Notes under the pieces: generated by a model
Told to the model about the DNA's origin: nothing
What the model saw: only the letters and a program-made list of their open reading frames with translations
Databases searched by the model: none
Assembly: GCF_022059845.1 (NCBI RefSeq)
Contig: NZ_CP091851.1
Span: 3,658,001 to 3,722,000 of the forward strand
Length of the DNA: 64,000 bases
Direction of reading: 5' to 3'
DNA from: Terrirubrum flagellatum
GTDB taxonomy: Bacteria; Pseudomonadota; Alphaproteobacteria; Rhizobiales; Beijerinckiaceae
Position numbers and translations under genes: made by a program
In this document: positions 28,239 through 36,864 of the stretch, in pieces
Position numbering within the stretch: position 1 is the stretch's first letter
How the letters are laid out: every line of letters begins with the position of its first letter

Positions 28239-29564
28239 ATGACCCAGACCATCACCATGCGGACGGCTCCCTTTTATCTCGGGGGGCTGGCGGCGTGCGC
28301 GGCGGCGGCGGGCTTTGGCGCGTCCTATTGGCTCGCGACGCCGCCGCCCGTCTCGGCCCTGCTCGGGATGCTGGCGGCCGGTTGCGGCGCGGCCGGTCTC
28401 GAACTGCGCGCGCGCCGCCGGCAGATCGACCGGCTCGAAGACGCCGTGCTGAGACTCGCGAGCGGACTTGAACGGGCCGGCGCCCATCTTGCGGCGCTCG
28501 ATGATCGGTCGCGCGAGGTCGAGCAATGGATCACGCGCGACGCGCGCCCCGGCGTCGAACAATCAGCCGCCGAGATCGAGATGCTCGGCACGCTGGTGAA
28601 AGAGCTCGCAGTCACGGTCGCGCATCACGACGCCGAACTCGGCGCGCCCACTGGCGCGGCGCCAGCGGCTCCGATTCCCGCGCCGCTGGAGCCGACCGCG
28701 GCCGAATCGCAGAAGGTGGCGAACGCGCTCGATCGGGCCGTCGCCGAAGGCGCGTTCGAACTGCATCTGCAGCCGATCGTGTCGCTGCCGCAACGTCGCG
28801 TGAAATTCTACGAGGCGTTCGCGCGGCTGCGCGCGCCGGACGGCGGCCTGATTCCTCACGATCACGGGCTGGCGCTCGCCGACGGCGCCGGACGGCGCGC
28901 GGCGCTCGACGCCGCCGCGATCCGGCGCCTCGCCATCGCGACCCGGCGTCTGGTTGCGCGCAATCGCGACATCGCGACGTTCCTGCGCGTGTCCGATCGC
29001 TGCATGTCCGAGCCCGAAGCGCTGATCTCGGCGCTCCATTCAGTCCAGGATCTCGCCGGTCATCTCGTCATCGTCTTCTCGCAGACGACGGGCCGCATGC
29101 TCGGCCGCCACGGCCTTGCGCGCCTGAAGCCGCTCGTCGATCTCGGCTTCACCTTCGGCGTCGACGGCGTCGTCGATCTCAGGCTCGATGCGCGCATGCT
29201 GTTCGACCACGGCGTGCGCTATGTGAAGGCGTCGGCGGATATTCTGCTCGCGGGATCGACGCGCGCGCCGTCGGAAATCCATCCGCAGGACCTTGCGCGG
29301 CTGCTGGCGCGCAATGGCATCCAGCTCATCGTCGACGGCCTCGATCTCGAACGCACGGTCGTGGAGGCGCTCGATCTCGATGTCCGCTTCGGTCAGGGCG
29401 ACGCCTTCTCGGCGCCGCGGCCGGTCAAGCCGGAATTGCTGGAGCCCATTCCTGATCCGCCTGTCGCGCCGCCGCCGGCGCCGCCGGCGAACGACGTCCC
29501 CGCCGCGGAGCCGGCCGCGCCACCTTCCCGTTCGTCCTATCGCTCGACCTTGAGACGCGCCTGA
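28239..29564 (+). CDS. TipF-like membrane protein with degenerate EAL domain
   Basis: This 441-residue protein has two N-terminal membrane helices (about 10-31 and 37-53), a coiled coil (about 55-130), a Pro-rich linker, and an EAL-fold domain (about 156-405). The EAL motif reads EAF (192-194), the usual DDFGTG loop is replaced by VDGVVD, and several metal ligands are gone. It should therefore bind rather than cleave c-di-GMP, or bind nothing. The same layout is known from Caulobacter TipF, a c-di-GMP receptor that places the flagellum. A TIGR01459-type HAD gene follows. The assignment to TipF rests on architecture, not on a search. Confidence 0.75.
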   Translation: MTQTITMRTAPFYLGGLAACAAAAGFGASYWLATPPPVSALLGMLAAGCGAAGLELRARRRQIDRLEDAVLRLASGLERAGAHLAALDDRSREVEQWITRDARPGVEQSAAEIEMLGTLVKELAVTVAHHDAELGAPTGAAPAAPIPAPLEPTAAESQKVANALDRAVAEGAFELHLQPIVSLPQRRVKFYEAFARLRAPDGGLIPHDHGLALADGAGRRAALDAAAIRRLAIATRRLVARNRDIATFLRVSDRCMSEPEALISALHSVQDLAGHLVIVFSQTTGRMLGRHGLARLKPLVDLGFTFGVDGVVDLRLDARMLFDHGVRYVKASADILLAGSTRAPSEIHPQDLARLLARNGIQLIVDGLDLERTVVEALDLDVRFGQGDAFSAPRPVKPELLEPIPDPPVAPPPAPPANDVPAAEPAAPPSRSSYRSTLRRA

Positions 29565-29621
29565 AGGCGACGGCTTGACGTCTGGCGCCGACGCCCGCAC
29601 ACGGCCGGCGCTCCCTTCCGC

Positions 29622-30494
29622 ATGGTTCTTTCCGTGGTCCCCGTCGCCTCCGGCCTGTCCAGCCTCGTCCAGGACATCGATCTCCTGCTCGTCGACGTCT
29701 GGGGCGTGCTCCATAACGGCCTCGCCGCCCATCCCGCCGCAGGCGACGCGCTGACGAAATTCCGCGCCCGGGGCGGCTTCGTCGTTCTCGTGTCGAACGC
29801 GCCGCGCGGCGGCGACATCGTGGTTGGGATGCTCGACCGGCTCGGCGTGCCGCGAACCGCCTATGACGGCGTCGTCACCTCCGGCGATGTGTCACGCGCC
29901 ATTCTCGCGCGCGAACGACCGGAAACGCTCGCCTATATCGGGCCCGACAAGGACCGCGTCGTCTTCGCCGGGCTGAAAATTCGCGAGACGGACATTGCGG
30001 CGGCCGACATCGCGCTGTGCACGGGCCTCTTCAACGACGAAGGCGAAACGCCCGACGACTACAGGGCGCAACTCGAAGCGTGCCTCGCGCGCAATCTCAC
30101 CATGATCTGCGCCAATCCCGATCTCATCGTCGAGCGCGGCGCGGAGCTGCTATGGTGCGCAGGCGCCATCGCCGACAAATACGAACGCATGGGCGGGCGC
30201 GTCGTCTGGACGGGCAAGCCGCATCGCGTGATCTATGACGCGGCGCTCGATCTCGCCGGCCTCACGCTGAAGAAGCCTATTGATCTCTCGCGCGTCATGG
30301 CGATCGGCGATGCGATCCGCACCGACGTCGCCGGCGCGGCGGGTCTCGGCGTGCGATCGCTGATGATCGCCGACGGCATCCATGCGAAGGATCTGTTCAG
30401 GGGCCAGCGCGCGATCGACGCTGAAAAGGCGCAGGCGTTTTTCGCTACGGCGGAGTTCAAACCCGACGCGGCGATGGCGCGACTGGCCTGGTGA
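29622..30494 (+). CDS. TIGR01459-family HAD hydrolase
   Basis: This 290-residue HAD-superfamily phosphatase is of the subclass IIA type. Motif I is DVWGVL (nucleophile Asp25), motif II SNAP, motif III is a lysine in the WTGKPH segment, and motif IV is GDAIRTD. All are intact, so phosphatase activity is likely; the substrate is unknown. It follows the TipF-like gene by 57 bp on the same strand, an association that probably reflects co-transcription. It ends 3 bases from the convergent cheZ-like gene, and no terminator is visible between them. Confidence 0.88.
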   Translation: MVLSVVPVASGLSSLVQDIDLLLVDVWGVLHNGLAAHPAAGDALTKFRARGGFVVLVSNAPRGGDIVVGMLDRLGVPRTAYDGVVTSGDVSRAILARERPETLAYIGPDKDRVVFAGLKIRETDIAAADIALCTGLFNDEGETPDDYRAQLEACLARNLTMICANPDLIVERGAELLWCAGAIADKYERMGGRVVWTGKPHRVIYDAALDLAGLTLKKPIDLSRVMAIGDAIRTDVAGAAGLGVRSLMIADGIHAKDLFRGQRAIDAEKAQAFFATAEFKPDAAMARLAW

Positions 30495-30497
30495 CGG

Positions 30498-30941
30498 CTA
30501 TTTTTCTTCGGTGAAGAGGTCGTCGATCGCGGTCTGGCCGAGATGACTCTCGGTATCGAGCGCGGGGCCGTGGGCAAGCCGGTCGGCGCGGCGCTTTGCG
30601 GTCGCGATGGACTCGGAAGCCGCGGCCGTATTCGTGGATTTCTCGGCGGCGCCGAGCTTTTCGATGATCGCCAGCAATTCGGCGGCGCGCGCCACATGCT
30701 GGCCGACAATATCGTGGAAAACGCAGGCGCTGAGCGCGTCGAAGGCGCGATCTTGGGCGTTGTCGCTCTCGGCGATTACATCCTCGAGGCCGGAGATGAT
30801 CGTGGTCGCAGCTTCGGACGTGGCGTTGACGACAGCCGAAAGGCGATGGCGCAGCTCGTCAATGTCAGCGCGGAATCGCTCGGACGCCGACGGGCTTTCC
30901 GCCGGGACCGGGTTCGTTTTGGGCGCTGCTTTCTTCCGCAT
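30498..30941 (-). CDS. CheZ-like CheY-P phosphatase (short form)
   Basis: This 147-residue, mostly helical protein carries the CheZ catalytic pattern D-x3-Q within FHDIVGQHV, which resembles FQDLTGQ of CheZ. It would remove phosphate from the adjacent CheY. The start codon overlaps the CheY stop codon by one base (TGATG), giving a tightly coupled two-gene operon. It is shorter than the enterobacterial CheZ (about 214 residues), lacking much of the N-terminal helical region, but it ends with a short FTEEK-type tail that may serve as the CheY-binding peptide. I infer function from the motif and neighbour. Confidence 0.72.
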   Translation of the reverse strand: MRKKAAPKTNPVPAESPSASERFRADIDELRHRLSAVVNATSEAATTIISGLEDVIAESDNAQDRAFDALSACVFHDIVGQHVARAAELLAIIEKLGAAEKSTNTAAASESIATAKRRADRLAHGPALDTESHLGQTAIDDLFTEEK

Positions 30942-31324
30942 CAGGCGCCGCAGGCGGCCTCGATCTTGGTTTTCAGCGTCGTCGCGTTGAACGGCTTGAC
31001 GATATAGTTGTTCACGCCGGCCTTCTTCGCCGCGATCACGTTCTCGGTTTTCGATTCCGCGGTGACCATGATGAAAGGCGTGTCGCGGATCGCTTCCTCG
31101 TTGCGCACCTGACGCAGGAGGTCGTAGCCGGTCATCGGCTCCATGTTCCAGTCGGAGATGACGAGGCCGTATTTCTTGCGGCGCAGCTTCGCCAGCGCAG
31201 CGGCGCCGTCGGGCGCATCGTCGATATCCTCGAAGCCGAGCTGCTTCAGAAGATTGCGAATGATCCGGATCATCGTCTGGTAGTCGTCGACCACCAGGAT
31301 CGGCATCGAAAGATTGAGCGCCAT
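30941..31324 (-). CDS. cheY: CheY-type single-domain response regulator
   Basis: This 127-residue stand-alone receiver domain has all key residues: acidic pair Asp13/Asp14, phospho-acceptor Asp58, Thr88, Tyr107 and Lys110. The SDWNMEPMTG and VTAESKTENVIAAKKAGVNNY segments are those of flagellar-motor CheY proteins. It is presumably phosphorylated by a CheA kinase encoded elsewhere, and controls flagellar rotation. It is the first gene of an operon with a CheZ-like phosphatase and starts divergently from the MaoC gene. I chose the ATG at 31324; one at residue 7 is an alternative. Confidence 0.9.
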   Translation of the reverse strand: MALNLSMPILVVDDYQTMIRIIRNLLKQLGFEDIDDAPDGAAALAKLRRKKYGLVISDWNMEPMTGYDLLRQVRNEEAIRDTPFIMVTAESKTENVIAAKKAGVNNYIVKPFNATTLKTKIEAACGA

Positions 31325-31489
31325 GCTCGTGAACCCCTGCACGTCGCCGGCGCGCGCGGACGCAGCCGGCCGATCGCATCCACCCTCTGATAGCCGCGAA
31401 GGCGTTACGAAACGGTTGCCAATGCATCCAAAGGATTGATTGACCATACGCGCAGGCCTCAGCATGTTGCGCTGCGAAAGCGGGTCGCC

Positions 31490-31954
31490 ATGGCTGTCGT
31501 TGCGTCATTGAGTTTCGAAGAGCTTCAGGTCGGCCAGCGCGCCTCCCTCATGCGCACCGTGATGGCGCATGACCTGACGCGATTCGCCGAGGTCTCGGGA
31601 GATGGAAATCCCGTCCACCTCTCCGATCATTTCGCCGCCAAGACCCGCTTCGGCCAGCGCATCGCCCATGGCATGTTCACGGGCAGCCTGATCTCGGCCC
31701 TGATCGGCACGCGATTGCCGGGCGCAGGCGCGGTCTATCTCTCCCAGAGCTTTGAATTCCTGGCGCCGGTGAAGATCGGCGACGTGATTGCGGCCTCGGT
31801 CGAGATCGTCGAATTGGTCGCGGAGCGACGCCGGGTGCGCCTCAACTGCGAATGCTGGGTGGACGCCACCAAGGCGCTCGGCGGCGAGGCCTGGGTCTCG
31901 GTCCCGGCGGCGCGGATTCCGCGACCCCAGAAGGCCGTCGCGCCGGCCGCCTGA
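31490..31954 (+). CDS. MaoC-like (R)-specific enoyl-CoA hydratase
   Basis: This 154-residue single hot-dog protein has the hydratase-2 signature: SGDGNPVHLSDHFAA (catalytic Asp and His) followed by RIAHGMFTGSLIS. Such PhaJ-type enzymes turn trans-2-enoyl-CoA into (R)-3-hydroxyacyl-CoA, feeding polyhydroxyalkanoate synthesis or linking beta-oxidation to other paths. I chose the ATG at 31490, because the longer frame adds 18 basic residues absent from the family. It is monocistronic and divergent from cheY. The 206 bases after it hold nothing recognisable. Confidence 0.88.
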   Translation: MAVVASLSFEELQVGQRASLMRTVMAHDLTRFAEVSGDGNPVHLSDHFAAKTRFGQRIAHGMFTGSLISALIGTRLPGAGAVYLSQSFEFLAPVKIGDVIAASVEIVELVAERRRVRLNCECWVDATKALGGEAWVSVPAARIPRPQKAVAPAA

Positions 31955-32160
31955 CGCCCTCTGTTCCGTTCCAGCCGCCGGGATGCTATGGGCGGGACAT
32001 GATGCTGGCGCACTCCTTCCGCCCCATTACGCGAATTAGCCGCCCGGCCGCCGCCTGAGCGCCGCGCGCTCGCGCCCGTCCGGGACCTGTCTCCGCCGCA
32101 AAATCCGTTTCCTTTCAGGCTCCGCCGGCCCATAAGGCCGCGACCCATCCGTGACCGATC

Positions 32161-35100
32161 ATGAGCACCTCCTCCAAGGCCGACGCCGCCGCAGGGCGCG
32201 ACTATTCGAAAACCCTGTTCCTGCCGCAGACCGATTTCCCCATGCGGGCCGGCCTGCCCCAGCGCGAGCCCGAGATTCTCGCCCGCTGGGCCAAGAACGA
32301 TCTCTATCGCCGCCTGCGCGAGACCTCGGCCGGCCGGCCGAAATTCGTGCTGCATGACGGACCGCCCTACGCCAACGGGAACATCCATATCGGTCATGCG
32401 CTGAACAAGATCCTCAAGGACCTCGTGACGCGCAGCCAGCAGATGCTCGGCCATGACAGCAATTATGTCCCGGGCTGGGATTGTCATGGCCTGCCGATCG
32501 AATGGAAGGTCGAGGAGGAGTATCGCGCCAAGGGCAAGGCGAAGCCCGACTTCTCCGACCCCGTCGCCATCAACGCGTTCCGCGCGGAATGCCGCGCCTT
32601 CGCCACGCACTGGCTCGGCGTGCAGCGCGAGGAGTTCAAGCGCCTCGGCGTCGTCGGCGACTGGGACCATCCCTATTCGACGATGGATTTCGCGAGCGAA
32701 GCCGTCATCGCGCGCGAGATCATGAAATTCGCAGAGAATGGTTTGCTCTATCGCGGCTCGAAGCCCGTGATGTGGAGCGTGGTGGAGAAGACGGCTCTGG
32801 CTGAGGCGGAAGTGGAGTACGAGGATTATACGAGCGATTGGGTTTTTGCGGCGTTTCCTTGGGTGGGCGGCACGGCAACTGTCGAAGCAAAGTCCTCTGA
32901 CGCCAGTTACGACGACATGGACGGAGCTTCGGTCGTTATTTGGACGACGACACCTTGGACCATTCCCGGAAACCGTGCGATCTCGTTTTCTCGAAAGGTC
33001 GAATATGGCCTCTATCGAGTGACGGACGCACCGGATGGAAACTGGGCTCGCACAGGTCAAAAATATGTTTTGGCCAAGAAACTCGCAGAAGAGGTATTTA
33101 AAGCGGCGAAGGTAACTCGCTTTGAGCTCGTCAAAGACGTTCAGGATTTCTCGCTTAACCGCGGAATTTGCGCTCACCCTCTTCGCGGCAAAATCCCCGG
33201 CTACGAATTCAACGTTCCCCTTCTCGATGGCGATCACGTCACCGATGACGCGGGCACGGGCTTCGTTCACACGGCGCCGGGCCATGGCCGCGAGGACTTC
33301 GATATCTGGATGGCGAATGCGCGCGATCTCGCATCCCGCGGCATCGATGTGCGCATTCCCTACACCGTCGACGAGGACGGCTTCTTCACCAAGGAGGCGC
33401 CGGGCTTCACGGGCAAGCGCGTCATCACCGACAAGGGCGACAAGGGTGACGCCAACGAGGCCGTGATCAAGGCGCTGATCGAGGCGGGCAATCTCGTCGC
33501 GCGCGGCCGCCTCAAGCATCAATATCCCCATAGCTGGCGCTCGAAGAAGCCGGTGATCTTCCGCAACACGCCGCAATGGTTCATCGCGATGGACCAGCCG
33601 TTCCAGCTTCCTTCTCCCCGCTCGCGGGGAGAAGGTGGCGCGTCAGCGCCGGATGAGGGGCAAAGGATTGCAGAAGCCCCTCACCCGGCTTCGCTTCGCT
33701 CAGCCACCCTCTCCCCGCAAGCGGGGAGAGGGAGCAACCGCCCTACCCTCCGCGACGTCGCGCTCGCCTCGATCAAGGAAACAGAATGGGTGCCGGCGGC
33801 GGGCGAAAACCGCATCACCGGCATGATCGCCAACCGGCCCGACTGGGTCGTGTCGCGCCAACGCGCCTGGGGCACGCCGATCAGCGTGTTCGTGGCGAAG
33901 CGCGATCTGCCGCAGCACGGCCTGAAGGAAAAAGACCTGCTGCGCGACGCGAAGGTGAATGCGCGCATCCATGACGCCTTCCTGAAGGAGGGCGGCGACG
34001 CCTGGTTCGCAGACAAATCAGGCGCGCGCTTCCTCGCGCCGGATTATGATCCCAACGATTTCGACAAGGTCACCGACGTCATCGATGTCTGGTTCGATTC
34101 AGGCTCGACGCACGCCTTCACGCTGGAAGACCCCGCGCATTTTCCTGGCCTCGCCGGCGTCAAGCGCAAGGTCGATGGCGGCGAAGACACCGTGATGTAT
34201 CTCGAAGGCTCGGACCAGCATCGCGGCTGGTTCCATTCGTCTCTGCTCGAAAGCGCCGGCACGCGCGGCCGCGCGCCTTTCGATGTGGTGCTGACGCACG
34301 GTTTCGTGCTCGATCCCAACGGCAAGAAGATGAGCAAGTCGCTCGGCAATGTCGTTGCGCCGCAGGACATCATCAAGCAGTCAGGCGCCGACATCCTGCG
34401 CCTGTGGGTCGCGGCTGCGGATTATTCCGACGATCTGCGCATCGGCAAACAGATCATCGACACTTTCGTCGAGACCTATCGCAAGCTGCGCAACACGATG
34501 CGCTGGATGCTGGGGTCGCTCGCGCATTACGACGCGAAGGACGCGGTCGATTTCGCCCGCATGCCTGAACTCGAAAAGTTGATGCTGCATCGGCTGGCCG
34601 AACTCGACGCCGATATCCGCAAGGCCTACGAGACCTACGATTACAAGCGCGTGATCTCGGCCCTGTCGCAGTTCATGACAGCCGATCTCTCTGCTTTCTA
34701 TTTCGACATCCGAAAAGACACGCTCTATTGCGATCCGCCGTCGAGCGTGGCGCGCAAGGCGTCGCTGACGGTGATCGAACACATCTTCCGATGTGTGACG
34801 TTGTGGCTCGCGCCGATCCTCAGTTTCACCGCTGATGAGGCGTGGCTCGATCGCTACAAGCAGGACGAACGTTCGATCCATCTCGAAACCTTCCCGGAGA
34901 TTCCGGCGGGCTGGCGCGACGAGAAGCTCGCGGATAAGTGGGAGAAGGTGCGGAAAGTGCGTCGTGTCGTCACCGGCGCGCTGGAGATCGAGCGCGCCAG
35001 CAAGCGCATCGGCTCTTCGCTGGAGGCGGCGCCTGTGGTGTTCGTATCAGACGCCGATCTGCTCTCGACTCTTGAAGGACTCGATTTCGCCGACATCTGC

Positions 35101-35319
35101 ATCACCTCGGCGATCGAGGTGAGAGCGGGCGAAGGTCCTGATGACGCGTTCCGTCTCGATGAGATCAAGGGCGTCGCGGTCGTCCCGCGGCGGGCCTCCG
35201 GCGTGAAGTGCGCGAGGTCCTGGCGGTACTTCGACCCGGCGACGGCCGATCCCGCCTACCCCGACGTCACGCCGCGCGACGCGGCGGCGCTGAAGGAATG
35301 GGACGCGAAAGCGGCGTGA
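32161..35319 (+). CDS. ileS: Isoleucyl-tRNA synthetase with a repeat-derived insertion
   Basis: This enzyme charges tRNA-Ile and edits misactivated valine. The 1052-residue class I enzyme has HIGH at 76-79, the CP1 editing segment [11 protein letters not shown], and KMSKS at 723-727. Residues 484-524 (33610-33732) are encoded by an in-frame copy of an intergenic palindromic repeat and are not part of the family. They fall after the [11 protein letters not shown] strand and before [17 protein letters not shown], in a loop that is a short linker in relatives. A less GC-rich stretch (about 32830-33190) covers part of the editing domain. The gene is the first of an ileS-lspA group, though another repeat copy separates the two. 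Confidence 0.95.
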   Translation: MSTSSKADAAAGRDYSKTLFLPQTDFPMRAGLPQREPEILARWAKNDLYRRLRETSAGRPKFVLHDGPPYANGNIHIGHALNKILKDLVTRSQQMLGHDSNYVPGWDCHGLPIEWKVEEEYRAKGKAKPDFSDPVAINAFRAECRAFATHWLGVQREEFKRLGVVGDWDHPYSTMDFASEAVIAREIMKFAENGLLYRGSKPVMWSVVEKTALAEAEVEYEDYTSDWVFAAFPWVGGTATVEAKSSDASYDDMDGASVVIWTTTPWTIPGNRAISFSRKVEYGLYRVTDAPDGNWARTGQKYVLAKKLAEEVFKAAKVTRFELVKDVQDFSLNRGICAHPLRGKIPGYEFNVPLLDGDHVTDDAGTGFVHTAPGHGREDFDIWMANARDLASRGIDVRIPYTVDEDGFFTKEAPGFTGKRVITDKGDKGDANEAVIKALIEAGNLVARGRLKHQYPHSWRSKKPVIFRNTPQWFIAMDQPFQLPSPRSRGEGGASAPDEGQRIAEAPHPASLRSATLSPQAGRGSNRPTLRDVALASIKETEWVPAAGENRITGMIANRPDWVVSRQRAWGTPISVFVAKRDLPQHGLKEKDLLRDAKVNARIHDAFLKEGGDAWFADKSGARFLAPDYDPNDFDKVTDVIDVWFDSGSTHAFTLEDPAHFPGLAGVKRKVDGGEDTVMYLEGSDQHRGWFHSSLLESAGTRGRAPFDVVLTHGFVLDPNGKKMSKSLGNVVAPQDIIKQSGADILRLWVAAADYSDDLRIGKQIIDTFVETYRKLRNTMRWMLGSLAHYDAKDAVDFARMPELEKLMLHRLAELDADIRKAYETYDYKRVISALSQFMTADLSAFYFDIRKDTLYCDPPSSVARKASLTVIEHIFRCVTLWLAPILSFTADEAWLDRYKQDERSIHLETFPEIPAGWRDEKLADKWEKVRKVRRVVTGALEIERASKRIGSSLEAAPVVFVSDADLLSTLEGLDFADICITSAIEVRAGEGPDDAFRLDEIKGVAVVPRRASGVKCARSWRYFDPATADPAYPDVTPRDAAALKEWDAKAA
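33610..33732 (+). repeat. Palindromic repeat inserted in frame inside ileS
   Basis: This copy is exactly 123 bp (41 codons), from CCTTCTCCCC to GGGGAGAGGG. It has the same two outer hairpins and inner GGATGAGGGG / CCCCTCACCCGG segments as the intergenic copy at 35359-35520, read in the opposite direction, and as the copy at 4499-4654. It has no stop codon in the ileS frame, so it translates as a basic, Pro/Ser/Gly-rich segment. Confidence 0.9.
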
Positions 35320-35358
35320 GGTTCGCTTCGGTCATTCGCCGCAATCGCGCCGTCGCTT

Positions 35359-35520
35359 CCCTCTCCCCGCAAGGCGGGGAGAGGGTGGTTTGCGCAGCGC
35401 GATGCGCAGCATCGTCGCGAGCGAACCGGGTGAGGGGCGTTTGCGCCTTCCCCGCTGAGTTTGCGCAGCCCCTCATCCGGCGCTTCGCGCCACCTTCTCC
35501 CCGCAGGCGGGGAGAAGGGG
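35359..35520 (-). repeat. Dispersed palindromic repeat between ileS and lspA
   Basis: This occupies most of the 253-bp gap. Its right part, read in reverse, matches the start of the ileS-internal copy almost base for base (hairpin, GGTGGCGCG, CGCCGGATGAGGGG). Its left part matches the end of that copy (CCCCTCACCCGG, CACCCTCTCCCCGC). It also contains a GATGCTGCGCATCGCG segment shared with the copy at 4499. Confidence 0.85.
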
Positions 35521-35572
35521 ACAGCGCCCGCTGCGCCGCCCTTTCCTCAAAGAGCGGGTGGAGATGCGCTCC

Positions 35573-36064
35573 ATGACCCCTGCCCGTCTCGGCGTCTTCA
35601 TCGCCGTCTCGACCCTCGTCCTCGACCAGGCCACCAAGCTGTGGGGCCTGTTCATCCGCCGGATCGCGGAAACCGGCTCGGTCAAGCTCGCGCCCTTCCT
35701 CGAACTGATAGAGGTGTGGAATCGCGGCATCTCCTACGGGCTGTTCCAGCAACATACGGAGTGGGGCCGCTGGCTGCTGATCGCCGTGTCCATCATCGCC
35801 GCGATCGGCTTCTCCCTCTGGCTGCGGCGGACCCGGGACGGCGTGCTCGCCATAGCGCTCGGCCTCCTCATCGGCGGCGCGGTGGGCAATCTGATCGACC
35901 GGCTGGCCTATGGGGCGGTTTTCGACTTTATTCATCTCCATTGGGGAGATTTGAGCTGGTACGTGTTCAACATCGCGGACGCCGCCATCGTTGCCGGGGT
36001 GGCGGGGCTCCTGTATGACGCGTGGCGGTCGCGGAACGATATTCCCGGGACAAAAAGCGGCTGA
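35573..36064 (+). CDS. lspA: Prolipoprotein signal peptidase LspA
   Basis: LspA cleaves the signal peptide of diacylglyceryl-modified prolipoproteins in the inner membrane. The 163-residue protein has four membrane helices and the two catalytic aspartates: Asp118 in GAVFDFIH and Asp136 in FNIADAA. The conserved NRGISYG and GNLIDR segments are also present. The start at 35573 has a GGAG site 9 bases upstream; an ATG at 35564 abuts the same site and is less likely. It lies downstream of ileS, a common arrangement, and precedes an exported protein and two M16 peptidases. Confidence 0.95.
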   Translation: MTPARLGVFIAVSTLVLDQATKLWGLFIRRIAETGSVKLAPFLELIEVWNRGISYGLFQQHTEWGRWLLIAVSIIAAIGFSLWLRRTRDGVLAIALGLLIGGAVGNLIDRLAYGAVFDFIHLHWGDLSWYVFNIADAAIVAGVAGLLYDAWRSRNDIPGTKSG

Positions 36065-36131
36065 GAAACGCAGAGGCCGCATTGGAGCCGCATTTGGCGG
36101 GCTCTCCTGAGGGATCAGCGGAGGATTTGGA

Positions 36132-36776
36132 ATGAAGGCCACATCGCTCATAGCAGGCGCAGCCATGGCGGCCGCAGCCGCGATGTCGACGCCGGCCCCG
36201 GCGCTGGCCGACGACGTCTTCACCGACGTCCTGTCATCGATCGGCCTCATCCCGAGGGAGCGCGAGCCGATCGAATATCGCGAACGCGCGCCGCTCGTCG
36301 TGCCGCCGAAGACCAATCTGCCCGCCCCCCAGGCGCCGAGCTCCGCCCGCAACGCCGCCTGGCCCACCGACCCCGACGTGGTCGCCCGCCAGCAGGCGGC
36401 CGCCGAGCGCGAGAAGCCGTTCTTCGGCAGCCTCTCCAACGCGCTCAGCGACAAGGCCGCCTCGACGCCGCGCGAACTGCGCAACGGCCCGCGCACGGCG
36501 ACCAACGGCTATTCCGGCCTGCCGCTCGGCGCGAAGCGCGACAACGACGCGCAGGAGATGATGGTCAGGCCGGCCATGCAGAGCAAAGCGGCCGACGACA
36601 TGGTCCGGTCGATGAACAATCTGACGCCGGGCCAGGAGCCGGATCGCAAGGCGCTCACCGAGCCGCCGACCGGCTACCGCAAGCCGACCGAGATCGTCAG
36701 GACGCAGCAGGATCCGATCAAGATCACCGATACGTCAGACACCAAGGAATTCATCCAGGGTCAGCGCCGCAACTAA
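36132..36776 (+). CDS. Exported protein resembling the DUF3035 family
   Basis: This 214-residue protein has a signal peptide (MKATSLIAGAAMAAAAAMS, cleavage likely after ALA). The mature part begins DDVFTDVLSSIGLIPRERE and contains RAPLVVPP and LPAPQ, a pattern reminiscent of DUF3035 proteins that commonly follow lspA in alphaproteobacteria. It has no lipobox cysteine. The rest is polar, Pro- and Asn-rich and probably disordered. Its position between lspA and the M16 peptidases is typical, but no function is known. A hairpin follows, 60 bases after the stop. Confidence 0.7.
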   Translation: MKATSLIAGAAMAAAAAMSTPAPALADDVFTDVLSSIGLIPREREPIEYRERAPLVVPPKTNLPAPQAPSSARNAAWPTDPDVVARQQAAAEREKPFFGSLSNALSDKAASTPRELRNGPRTATNGYSGLPLGAKRDNDAQEMMVRPAMQSKAADDMVRSMNNLTPGQEPDRKALTEPPTGYRKPTEIVRTQQDPIKITDTSDTKEFIQGQRRN

Positions 36777-36835
36777 GACTGGCGGGCGGCTGGCGGTTCG
36801 CGCCAAGCTGACCTATTTTCCGGTCTCGCTATAGA

Positions 36836-36861
36836 GGCTCCGTCTCCGGCGGAGCCTTTTT
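36836..36861 (+). terminator. Terminator-like hairpin overlapping the ribosome site of the M16 peptidase
   Basis: GGCTCCG pairs with CGGAGCC across a 7-base loop, followed by five Ts. It looks like an intrinsic terminator for the exported-protein gene. However, the T run ends only 4 bases before the peptidase ATG at 36865, and the GGAG in the 3' arm is the only ribosome site in reach. It may therefore limit both transcription and translation of the peptidase operon. Confidence 0.65.
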
Positions 36862-36864
36862 CAT

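Noticed and set aside
31735-33576. 613-codon minus-strand frame crossing maoC and ileS
   Set aside because: It runs through two well-supported genes on the other strand and shows no domain.
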